DNA from: a virus
DNA length: 54,837 nucleotides
Strand: one strand, 5' to 3'
IMG/VR virus record: IMGVR_UViG_3300018059_000014
Span: 1 to 54,837 of that record
Of this stretch, positions 7,168 through 14,141 are shown one piece after another. The first letter of the stretch is position 1; each line of letters begins with the position of its first letter. The position numbers were made by a program, and so were the translations under genes. Under the pieces are notes generated by a model that was not told the DNA's origin, searched no databases, and saw only the letters and a list, made by a program, of their open reading frames with translations.

Positions 7168-8886
7168 ATGCCCGCCGCATTTGACAGGTGCGTTTCGGAA
7201 GGTGGCGCAGTTCGCACGGTCAGTGGACCCAACAAGGAACACAGGCTGAAGGAAGGCGAGTATGTCAGATACTGCACCATGGGAGGCAAGACTCACCGGG
7301 GCGAGGTACACCAGAAGAAGAAGGCCACGAACAGCGGAGCAGACGGAGTGTCACATCAGCACGTCCGAATACAGGTAGGTCAGGACGGGAAGGTCGAGAC
7401 CAGAAAGTGGAACGGTCGAGACCATCTCGTCGTGCCCGCAATTATGTTAGTCGAGGGAGTCCTCCACTCGAGTAACGCCGATCATCCTGCACTTGCGTTG
7501 TCCGAGGAATTCGGAATCTTCCCCCAGAGCTGGGATGGCCGTCCAATCGTCTTTGGTCACCCAAACGAGGATGGCGAGGCAGTCTCAGCGAACAGTCCCG
7601 GGATCTGGGAAGATCAAGTCATCGGCCACTTGTTTGGCTCTGGCATGAAAGGCAAGAAGAAACTCCGGACATATATGTGGCTGGACAAGGCGAAGGCCCC
7701 GAAGAAGGAACTCGAGGCCCTAGAGAAGGGCGAAACGGTCGAAGTATCAACAGGGCTATACGCCCTCGAAGAGAAGACCGAAGGTCAGTTCGAAGGCAAG
7801 GACTACAAGTCAATCTGGCGCAATATCGTGCCGGATCATCTCGCACTACTCCCGATAGGTTCCGTTGGCGCGTGTAGTATCGCCGATGGTTGCGGAGCTC
7901 CCCGAACCAACCAATCAAGCGAGGCATCCATGACTGCAGCTGCGGCCCAGCCCCAACAGAATTGCGCGAAGTGCGCTGAACAAGTCCAGGCCAATACGCG
8001 AAAGGCCCTGGAGAGCTTCTTCGCTAAGAGTGGGTTGCAGACCAACGAACTCTCCGATACCGACAAACGGTCGGCTGTCGAGATGGCACTCAGCGAAGCC
8101 TACGACGGCAACGGCTGGTGCATGATCCTCGCGATGTTCTCCGATACGGTCGTGTACGCACACATGGATCCGCAGTCGTATAAGTGGGAAGTGTACCAGA
8201 GAACCTACTCAGTGGCGGAGGGCGGGGCGATTTCGCTCGGCTCCGACATCACTGAAGTGAGGGCCGAAACGAAGTACGTACCACTCGTCATCACAGTCGA
8301 ACAAACCACCACCACCACCAACGTAGGAGCAGAGAACATGAGCAAACCGAACGAAGCAGCCCCGAGTGGCGCGCAACCGGCGGCCAACGCACAACCCGCA
8401 GTAGCAGCTGTTGCGGCGCAGCCTGTGGTTCCGGCCGTCGCACAAGTCCCAGCAGTAGCAGCAGTAGCAGCAGCAGGGGTAGCACCGATCGTCGCTGCGG
8501 TAGCGTCAGCGGAACCGAAGAAGGCGAAGTCGATGGAAGAGCTGATGGAGATGGCCGAGCCCAATGTCAAGACGCAACTCCAGAGCATCATCAAAGTCAA
8601 CACCGATCGTGCTGCGGCGCTGATCAAGAGCCTGGAGAACAAGGTCGGCCTGGACGCCAACGAGCTGAAGAGCCTCTCCCTGGAACAGCTCGAGAAGATG
8701 GCCACCAAGCTGAACGGCGGTCAGCCAATCGACTATTCCGGTGCCGGTGGCGGAAGCGTCGCAGCGAATGCCGCAGCCGCAGTTCAGGGCAACGGTCAGC
8801 TGGACTTCACGCCAGCGACTCCAGTGTTCGCGGAGAACGAGCAGGTTCCGGCGAAGCAAGTAGTACCCGGCCGTAAGGCAGCGTAG
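7168..8886 (+). CDS. Prohead protease fused to scaffold (DUF2213-like)
   Basis: A 572-residue protein. Residues ~90-260 resemble DUF2213-type prohead proteases: SWDGRPIVFGHPN, IWEDQVIGHLFGSG, GETVEVSTGLYALEE and IVPDHLALLP followed by GACSIADGCG. A further domain (~295-385; DGNGWCMILAMFSDTVVY, YKWEVYQRTYSVAEGG) is typical of the same proteins. Then comes an Ala/Pro/Val-rich linker and a helical scaffold-like part (EELMEMAEPNVKTQLQS to EQLEKMATKLNGG). The protease matures the prohead and the scaffold guides capsid assembly. In-frame internal starts exist at ATG 8338 (strong) and ATG 7930 (GAGG, weaker). The capsid gene lies downstream as expected. Confidence 0.82.
   Translation: MPAAFDRCVSEGGAVRTVSGPNKEHRLKEGEYVRYCTMGGKTHRGEVHQKKKATNSGADGVSHQHVRIQVGQDGKVETRKWNGRDHLVVPAIMLVEGVLHSSNADHPALALSEEFGIFPQSWDGRPIVFGHPNEDGEAVSANSPGIWEDQVIGHLFGSGMKGKKKLRTYMWLDKAKAPKKELEALEKGETVEVSTGLYALEEKTEGQFEGKDYKSIWRNIVPDHLALLPIGSVGACSIADGCGAPRTNQSSEASMTAAAAQPQQNCAKCAEQVQANTRKALESFFAKSGLQTNELSDTDKRSAVEMALSEAYDGNGWCMILAMFSDTVVYAHMDPQSYKWEVYQRTYSVAEGGAISLGSDITEVRAETKYVPLVITVEQTTTTTNVGAENMSKPNEAAPSGAQPAANAQPAVAAVAAQPVVPAVAQVPAVAAVAAAGVAPIVAAVASAEPKKAKSMEELMEMAEPNVKTQLQSIIKVNTDRAAALIKSLENKVGLDANELKSLSLEQLEKMATKLNGGQPIDYSGAGGGSVAANAAAAVQGNGQLDFTPATPVFAENEQVPAKQVVPGRKAA
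8338..8886 (+). CDS. Predicted nested scaffold protein (internal start)
   Basis: An in-frame ATG at 8338 within the protease gene has AGGAG at 8325-8329 and an 8-base gap, as good as the starts of independent genes here. It would give a 182-residue protein made only of the Ala/Pro linker and the helical scaffold domain, without the protease. Lambda uses the same device (Nu3 inside C), which makes free scaffold in excess of protease. The ribosome site is seen; its use is inferred. Confidence 0.6.
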   Translation: MSKPNEAAPSGAQPAANAQPAVAAVAAQPVVPAVAQVPAVAAVAAAGVAPIVAAVASAEPKKAKSMEELMEMAEPNVKTQLQSIIKVNTDRAAALIKSLENKVGLDANELKSLSLEQLEKMATKLNGGQPIDYSGAGGGSVAANAAAAVQGNGQLDFTPATPVFAENEQVPAKQVVPGRKAA

Positions 8887-8959
8887 CCCCAACGGGGCGT
8901 AGTCAAGTCGTCACATAGTCGACGCAAAGAAACCGAACTAACCCTGAAAGGGCACTACC

Positions 8960-9406
8960 ATGGCAAGCAATACCATCTGGCTGAAGGGCGAAGGCCAAGT
9001 CAAAGAAGCAGCCGCTGGGGGCGCAATCACTCCGGGTCACCTGATCAACTACAACACGTCCAAGCAGTTCGTCGTTCACGGTACGGCGGAAGGCAACGCC
9101 TACCCGATGTTCGCCCTCGAGAAGGACTTCGTCGGCAAGGACATCAGCTCCGCCTACAGCTCGACCGAACGTGTCCAAGCGGTGATTCCGCTGAGAGGCG
9201 CCGAGATCTATGCGCTCCTGCCGGCGAGCGCTCTGGCAGTCGTCATCGGCGATGAGCTGGTGAGCAACGGCGACGGCACGCTGAAGAAAGTCACTGCCGG
9301 CGCGGTGACCGTGGGCAATCTGCGTCGAGTACTGGCGCGTGCGCTCGAAGCCGTGGACAACTCCGCCGGCGGTACGGTGGTTCGAATCAAAGTCGAGACC
9401 GTCTAG
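8960..9406 (+). CDS. Head decoration-like protein
   Basis: A 148-residue protein with AAAGGG ahead of ATG 8960. It lies between protease/scaffold and major capsid gene, where gpD-like decoration or stabilisation proteins normally sit. Its sequence is beta-rich, with GGAITPGHLINYN, YPMFALEKDFVGKDIS, VIPLRGAEIYALLP and GDELVSNGDGTLKKV, in the style of DUF2190-type decoration proteins that sit on the capsid surface. Assignment rests on position and general pattern rather than a diagnostic motif. Confidence 0.7.
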   Translation: MASNTIWLKGEGQVKEAAAGGAITPGHLINYNTSKQFVVHGTAEGNAYPMFALEKDFVGKDISSAYSSTERVQAVIPLRGAEIYALLPASALAVVIGDELVSNGDGTLKKVTAGAVTVGNLRRVLARALEAVDNSAGGTVVRIKVETV

Positions 9407-9442
9407 GTCCCAGTTCAGTCCAACTCAGGAAAGGAAGCACTA

Positions 9443-10435
9443 ATGAATCCGAACCAAGTCGAAGGACTGGTGCAAGGCGGTCAGTACCAGCCGGGCTCCG
9501 TGGCCGCAAGGCTCATGGCGAACGGGCTCAATATCAACGCCCTCCGCACCAACGATGTACTCCGCAAGGAGGAGTGGCTGCTGTTCGATCGCACCGTGGT
9601 CGAAGTCGCCCGTCCACGGCTCGTGGCAGTCGGCGATCTGCTGACTCGCGGTCTGCGCATGCCAATCGCCAACGCGATGGGCACAACGATCGTCCAGCAC
9701 GAGACGTCGAGCGACATGTCGGCTGCCGACATCAACATGACGGGTCTGGCGGAGGGCGAGCGTGACCGGGTGCTGTTCAGCCAGGTGAACACGCCACTGC
9801 CGATCATCCACAAGGACTTTCAGTTGTCCTTGCGGAACCTCGAGTCGGGGCGTCGGATGGGTCAGCCAGTCGATACCACGATGGCAGCGATCGCCACGCG
9901 CAAGGTCGCGGATGCGGCCGAAGCGATGGTGTTCAACGGCGCGAGCGTGGTGGCCGGTGGCGGGACGATCTACGGCTACAAGAACCATCCCTCCCGTAAT
10001 ACGGGTTCAACCACGACGGACTGGGATCTCGGCACCACGACCGGTGAAGTGATCCTGACCGACCTGATGGCGATGATCGCCAAGGCCGTGGCTGACAACA
10101 TGTTCGGCCCGTACATCGTGTATGTCAGTGTCGCCTCCTACGTTCGCCTGCTCGGCGACTTCAAAGCGGCCAGCGACAAGTCGATCATCTCCCGGCTGCT
10201 GGAAGTACCGGAGATCGCAGCGATCCGCCCGACGTCGCAAGTCGCCACTGGTGCGGAAGTCCTGCTGGTGCAGATGTCCTCGGACGTCGTCGACTGGCTG
10301 GATGGCCTGCAACCCACGACCGTGATGTGGGACTCGCACGGCGGCATGATGATCCACTTCAAGGTCATGATGATCGGTGCACCACGCATCAAGTCCGATC
10401 AGACGGGCCAGTCAGGAGTCGTGCACTACACGTAA
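9443..10435 (+). CDS. Major capsid protein (HK97 fold, encapsulin-like)
   Basis: A 330-residue shell protein with AAGGAA ahead of ATG 9443. The pattern resembles the encapsulin-like branch of HK97-fold capsid proteins: WLLFDRTVVEVARPRLVAVGD near the N terminus, a central AIATRKVADAAEAMVFNGA, then GPYIVYVSVASYVRLL and a late VVDWLDGLQPTTVMWDSHGG with FKVMMIGAPRI. There is no long N-terminal delta domain, in keeping with a separate scaffold. A strong terminator follows at once, typical of a highly expressed capsid gene. Confidence 0.88.
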   Translation: MNPNQVEGLVQGGQYQPGSVAARLMANGLNINALRTNDVLRKEEWLLFDRTVVEVARPRLVAVGDLLTRGLRMPIANAMGTTIVQHETSSDMSAADINMTGLAEGERDRVLFSQVNTPLPIIHKDFQLSLRNLESGRRMGQPVDTTMAAIATRKVADAAEAMVFNGASVVAGGGTIYGYKNHPSRNTGSTTTDWDLGTTTGEVILTDLMAMIAKAVADNMFGPYIVYVSVASYVRLLGDFKAASDKSIISRLLEVPEIAAIRPTSQVATGAEVLLVQMSSDVVDWLDGLQPTTVMWDSHGGMMIHFKVMMIGAPRIKSDQTGQSGVVHYT

Positions 10436-10478
10436 GCGGCCTGAAGCTCAGGAGCGCACGAACGGCAATAGCATCGGG

Positions 10479-10510
10479 ATGGTGGGGGCCGAGACCCCCA
10501 CCATTTGTTT
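10479..10510 (+). terminator. Rho-independent terminator after capsid gene
   Basis: A perfect 10-base-pair stem, ATGGTGGGGG at 10479-10488 with CCCCCACCAT at 10495-10504, a six-base loop and the T-rich tail TTGTTT. It lies 44 bases after the capsid stop and would separate capsid from connector expression. Confidence 0.88.
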
Positions 10511-10536
10511 CGTAGTCAACTAGTCAGGAGATCATC

Positions 10537-10791
10537 ATGGCAAAGTTCAAGGTCGCAGCAGGCAAGCATCACCAGCGTCAAGCCGATGGGTCGGAAAAGA
10601 CTTTCAACCAGGGCGACCCGATCGAGATGTCGGCGTCGGAAGCCGCCAAGTTCCCGAACAAGTTCGTTCCCGTCATCGAGGACGAGCCAGTAGTCGCGGT
10701 CGCGGCCGCGGCCGAACCCGAACCCGAACCGAACAAGACGCCGACGCCGACTTCGAAGTCAGCACTAGTCGGTCCGAAGACCAGCAAGTAA
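10537..10791 (+). CDS. Small protein after the capsid gene
   Basis: An 84-residue protein with AGGAG ahead of ATG 10537. The first ~48 residues (MAKFKVAAGKHHQRQADGS, then TFNQGDPIEMSASEAAKF and NKFVPV) form a compact domain seen in many phages next to capsid or connector genes. The rest is a low-complexity Glu/Pro/Thr/Lys tail. The function is not established; a minor head role is inferred from position. Confidence 0.75.
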   Translation: MAKFKVAAGKHHQRQADGSEKTFNQGDPIEMSASEAAKFPNKFVPVIEDEPVVAVAAAAEPEPEPNKTPTPTSKSALVGPKTSK

Positions 10792-10803
10792 CGGGAGACT
10801 CTT

Positions 10804-11211
10804 GTGGCCAGAGTAGGACAGGCGGAAGTACGTAGTATCGCGGGACTGCCAGACCAGGCGGCTCCGGCGATTATTACTGCCATCCCGGTTGCCTCTACTC
10901 TAGTCACGGAGAACCTTGTAGGCCAGGGGATGACAGATGCAACGCTTAAGAACATCGAGCTCTTCCTTGCGGCGCACTTTGCGACGCTGTCTTGGGAGAA
11001 GGGTCCCTTAGCTGCAGTCCAAGTCGGTGAGGCTACCGAGAGGTACCACGATATCTACAAAGCTGGTTTCAGCTCCACCCGCTTTGGCCAACAGGCTCTT
11101 TTGCTTGACAGATCCGGGATACTCTCGGATATGTCGGCGAACGCTACGAGCCCAATGAGACGTGCCGAGTTCACTGTGATCGGTACTCCTGATGTGGATC
11201 CCCTGGAGTGA
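10804..11211 (+). CDS. Head-tail connector protein (gp6-like)
   Basis: A 135-residue product starting at GTG 10804. Helical text such as DATLKNIELFLAAHFATL followed by VQVGEATERYHDIYK is typical of the head-completion adaptors that bind under the portal. It is first in the standard connector series (adaptor, stopper, HK97 gp10-like, terminator) that follows over the next 1.6 kb. Family membership is judged from pattern and gene order. Confidence 0.75.
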   Translation: MARVGQAEVRSIAGLPDQAAPAIITAIPVASTLVTENLVGQGMTDATLKNIELFLAAHFATLSWEKGPLAAVQVGEATERYHDIYKAGFSSTRFGQQALLLDRSGILSDMSANATSPMRRAEFTVIGTPDVDPLE

Positions 11212-11218
11212 AGCACTA

Positions 11219-11557
11219 ATGGGCATTCTCGTAGGCCGTCTTCCGCACAAGCTGACTTGGTGGAGAGTCACTGGAGGAGATGGCTTTGGCGGTGATACCT
11301 TTGCATCCCCAGTATTGATCGATGGGCGGTGGGAGGATCGTCAGGAGACCTTCTATGGTGCCCTGGATCGCCGGGAATTGATCAGCAAAGCCGTCGTGTT
11401 CGTAGATCGGGACATGGCAGTTGGTGACTTCCTCCTGCAAGGTAACCAAGTGGCCCAAAGCTCGCCCGTGGCTATTGCTGGAGCACTAAAGATCCAGCGC
11501 TACGACAAGATTCCTGACCTTCGCTCACTAGACGAAGTCAGAAGGGCGGTCCTCTAA
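11219..11557 (+). CDS. Head-tail stopper-like protein
   Basis: A 112-residue protein. ATG 11219 is chosen over the in-frame ATG at 11192 because it follows the previous stop and has GGAG upstream. The layout LTWWRVTGGDGFGGDTFASP, then DGRWEDRQETFYG and VFVDRDMAVGDFLLQG, matches small beta-barrel stopper proteins that seal the head-tail joint. Its stop shares a base with the next ATG. Confidence 0.7.
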   Translation: MGILVGRLPHKLTWWRVTGGDGFGGDTFASPVLIDGRWEDRQETFYGALDRRELISKAVVFVDRDMAVGDFLLQGNQVAQSSPVAIAGALKIQRYDKIPDLRSLDEVRRAVL

Positions 11558-12027
11558 TGGCCACCAGGATTAAAGCCGATTTCCAGCCAAGACTCCCCGG
11601 GCGTGTAAACGAGGGGAGTCACGCATTCTACCGACGGAGCTCCATGATCTCTGCACGTGAGAGCATGGCGACTGTAGTTAGGAACTACGAAAGAATCATC
11701 AAGCAGCTCCATAGCGTTACGCCTGATGCTGTCAGGAATGCGCTCGAGCCTGTCTTCAATAAGAGTCTGGAGTACGTACCCTACAAATCGGGTCGCCTGT
11801 CCGAGTCGGCGATTCTCGAAGTGGAAGGGAGCCCAGGCAACATCCGAGGATCAATCACCTACGGCAACCACGAGGCTTGGTACGCTGCATTGGTACACGA
11901 GTACGTATGGCTTAACCACAATCCACCGACTCGTGCCAAGTATCTACAGTCTGCCCTGGAGGAGGAGATGGATAGCTTCCTCACTTCACTGGCTGTAGAC
12001 TATGCCTCGGCACTGGGGATGGTATGA
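11557..12027 (+). CDS. HK97 gp10-like neck/tail-completion protein
   Basis: A 156-residue protein whose ATG overlaps the previous stop by one base. Diagnostic text is VPYKSGRLSESAILEVEGSP, then ITYGNHEAWYAALVHEYVWL, NPPTRAKYLQSALEEE. The phrase YAALVHE followed by a Pro/Thr-x-Ala-Lys-Tyr-Leu segment is the hallmark of the HK97 gp10-like neck family that links connector and tail. It overlaps the next gene by four bases. Confidence 0.8.
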   Translation: MATRIKADFQPRLPGRVNEGSHAFYRRSSMISARESMATVVRNYERIIKQLHSVTPDAVRNALEPVFNKSLEYVPYKSGRLSESAILEVEGSPGNIRGSITYGNHEAWYAALVHEYVWLNHNPPTRAKYLQSALEEEMDSFLTSLAVDYASALGMV

Positions 12028-12461
12028 AAGATCCAGCCATCTGCATTAAGGACGTGATCGTAGGAGCACCCCCCCTTGGAGCCTTCGGGGCTACGACGGG
12101 ATGGGGCGTGTTTCTCGGAGCGCTTCCTTCAGTGCCAGACACGATTATTCTCGTCAATAGGACTGGTGGTCGTCCTCCCTTCCCTCACTTACTCCTGAAC
12201 GAGCCTTCAGTTCAGGTAATGGTTCGAGGCTCAAAGAATGGTTACGTGGATGCGAGTAACAAGATCCAAGCAATCGTCAATCGCCTTTTAGGGATGACGA
12301 CACAGGTTCTCCAAGGGGATACCTACCGGTCTTGCAACCAGGTCGGTGATGTGAGCTATCTGGGGCAGGACGACAATACTCGCCCGATGTTGGTGGCGAA
12401 TTTCTGGTTCATAGTTGAGCCCGCGGCGGAAGCCGGCGGAAACAGAGTCGCTATTACCTAG
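12024..12461 (+). CDS. Tail terminator / minor capsid-type protein
   Basis: A 145-residue protein starting in an ATGA overlap. It has DTIILVNRTGGRPPFPHLL, then EPSVQVMVRGSKNGYVDASN and KIQAIVNRLLG, the usual layout of tail terminator proteins, which cap the tail tube and join it to the head. It lies just before the tail tube gene, as expected for this role. Confidence 0.78.
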   Translation: MKDPAICIKDVIVGAPPLGAFGATTGWGVFLGALPSVPDTIILVNRTGGRPPFPHLLLNEPSVQVMVRGSKNGYVDASNKIQAIVNRLLGMTTQVLQGDTYRSCNQVGDVSYLGQDDNTRPMLVANFWFIVEPAAEAGGNRVAIT

Positions 12462-12479
12462 TAAAGGAAAGGACAAACC

Positions 12480-13535
12480 ATGGCTGCAAAGCGCATCGAA
12501 ATCTCCGCCGACGACGCAACCTATTACCTTCTTCCTGGAGGTCAGGGCGAAATCAGTCGCGACGGAGCGTCAATCGACGACACCATCTTCGGGCAGGTCT
12601 ACAAGTCTGCCCTGACGGGTCCAATCACGTGGGGTATCAACGCCAACGCTGTGTACAAGGGCTTCCCGGGTTACGCCGCGAAGATCCTCAAGCCCGGTAC
12701 CTCAACAGCGATGTCGGACGAAGCGATGGCCCTTGTTTCGGGCAAGACGTACCGTATTACCGCAACAGCCAAGCGCGCAATCGACCGCGCAACGACGGTA
12801 GTGGTAGAGGACAACGCTGTCGATCACACAGCAGACGTCGATCATATCGACTACTTGCTGGGGACGGTGACGTTCAAGTCAGCCTACACGGTTACGGGTT
12901 CAGTCACTATCACGGGGAATTACTTCCCGATGACGGTGGCGATCGCCAAGTACACTGGCTTTACGCTCAACATGACGGCCGAGGCCCTTCGTACCTCCGA
13001 TATGCCCGCACTCCAGGCGAACTCGGGGTACCATACGCACTCGCCAGGTCTCAAGACCGTTACCTTGGAGCTACCGAACGTCTTCTTGGCAGCCGACGGG
13101 TGGGGCGATGAGGTCGATGACCGCCAGGAATGGTTGATCGAGATCAACCCCGATGGCACTGGGTGGTCAGGCTCCATTGCACGGGGCTTCTTCCGTCTCA
13201 TGTCCCAAAGGCAGTCGGGTAACGTCGGGGCACTGGAAGATGAGAACCTCCGGTTCGAGCTGAACGTCCCGTACTATGCCTCGACGCCGGGTCTCACGTC
13301 GCCGTTCAACTGGTTCCATTCGACGTCGCCACTGTCGCCGATTCCGACGGCCATCAAGACCTGTCTGGATCGGTTCCTCGGGGATCTGCCGATCTATGGC
13401 AAATATCTCCACGACGGTGTCGCCGGCTGGAAAGGTGCAGGCGTCCTGACGAGTCTCTCCCTCACGGCTGGGATGGAGTCGGTCAATACGTTCGCCGTCA
13501 ACATCCAGGGTAGCGGACAGCCAACCGCGGCGTAA
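12480..13535 (+). CDS. Major tail tube protein
   Basis: A 351-residue protein with AAAGGA ahead of ATG 12480. Position between the terminator protein and the chaperone/tape-measure genes, the size, and the beta-rich sequence ending in SLSLTAGMESVNTFAVNIQG point to the tail tube subunit. It is longer than simple tube proteins. The central TYRITATAKRAIDRATTVVV and VDHIDYLLGTVTFKSAYTV region may be an added surface domain; this is inference. No diagnostic motif was identified. Confidence 0.75.
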   Translation: MAAKRIEISADDATYYLLPGGQGEISRDGASIDDTIFGQVYKSALTGPITWGINANAVYKGFPGYAAKILKPGTSTAMSDEAMALVSGKTYRITATAKRAIDRATTVVVEDNAVDHTADVDHIDYLLGTVTFKSAYTVTGSVTITGNYFPMTVAIAKYTGFTLNMTAEALRTSDMPALQANSGYHTHSPGLKTVTLELPNVFLAADGWGDEVDDRQEWLIEINPDGTGWSGSIARGFFRLMSQRQSGNVGALEDENLRFELNVPYYASTPGLTSPFNWFHSTSPLSPIPTAIKTCLDRFLGDLPIYGKYLHDGVAGWKGAGVLTSLSLTAGMESVNTFAVNIQGSGQPTAA

Positions 13536-13620
13536 GATCAATTACCGAATCACCTAGGGGCAAGGGTCTGAAATTAATGTCCGGCGCTCCTAGGCCCCTT
13601 TCAACGTAGAGGAGTAGAAC

Positions 13621-13953
13621 ATGAACACAGTACGTGATAGTATTCGTGGCAAGATCCTGGACGAGAAGATCCGTCGGATCGTAGTAGAGCTTGACGACAG
13701 TACACAGGTGGAAGTCCGCCAAATGTCGATCGGGCAGATGCTCGATGCAGTGAACGAGACCGACAACAAGAAGCGCATGGCGAGTTATCTCATCTCATGT
13801 TGCTTCGTACCTGGCACTGAGGACCCCGTCTTCGAGGCGCAGGACTTCGATGTCCTGATGGGACTTCCGGCTGGTGGTTACTACCAGAAGCTGATGGACG
13901 CGATCAACAAGCAGCTCCTACCGGCGGAGCTCAAAGCAGCGGGAAAAGACTAA
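13621..13953 (+). CDS. Tail assembly chaperone, short form
   Basis: A 110-residue product (GAGGAG ahead of ATG 13621) that sits between tail tube and tape measure, the constant place of tail assembly chaperones (lambda gpG). The text VELDDSTQVEVRQMSIGQML, YLISCCFVPG and AQDFDVLMGLPAGGYYQKL fits the family: a small domain that coats the tape measure protein during tail assembly. The gene ends just after a slippery heptamer that should send some ribosomes into the overlapping -1 frame. Confidence 0.82.
   Translation: MNTVRDSIRGKILDEKIRRIVVELDDSTQVEVRQMSIGQMLDAVNETDNKKRMASYLISCCFVPGTEDPVFEAQDFDVLMGLPAGGYYQKLMDAINKQLLPAELKAAGKD
13941..13947 (+). promoter_or_regulatory. Programmed -1 ribosomal frameshift site
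   Basis: GGGAAAA lies in the exact phase required for simultaneous slippage (G GGA AAA in the zero frame), two codons before the stop of the chaperone gene. The -1 frame then stays open for 64 codons. This is the conserved G/GT arrangement of long-tailed phages. No pseudoknot was worked out. Confidence 0.85.
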
Positions 13954-14141
13954 AGCAGGACTCCTACCAGTTCTTGATCCAGAGCGTCGGATATCATCTG
14001 GGTAAGACAGAGTCGGAGGTAAAGGTGATGGGGGGCGACGAGTTCGCCCGCTGGGTCACGTACCTCAAGGAGCACGTGTACAAAGATGGCCACCCGCCGA
14101 ACAATCGATCTAGGAACAGTCGGATTCGGTCTCGTACCTGA
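13947..14141 (+). CDS. Tail assembly chaperone -1 frameshift extension (T domain)
   Basis: This is the part read only after the -1 shift. From 13947 the frame runs through QDSYQFLIQSVGYHLGK and GGDEFARWVTYLKEHVYKDG to TGA 14139-14141, adding 64 residues to the first 109 for a product of about 173. The FARWVTYL segment is typical of the second chaperone domain. It has no convincing start of its own, and it overlaps the start of the tape measure gene by 56 bases. Confidence 0.8.
   Translation, partial: RLKQDSYQFLIQSVGYHLGKTESEVKVMGGDEFARWVTYLKEHVYKDGHPPNNRSRNSRIRSRT

Noticed and set aside
7139-7168. A nine-codon leader peptide (ATG 7139 to TGA overlapping ATG 7168) behind GGAGGT
   Set aside because: The predicted transcript start is at about 7139, so the GGAGGT would not be in the RNA. 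Coincidence is likely.
13556-13599. AGGGGC/GCCCCT pair as a terminator after the tail tube gene
   Set aside because: Only six base pairs around a loop of 32 bases and a short T-run; too weak.
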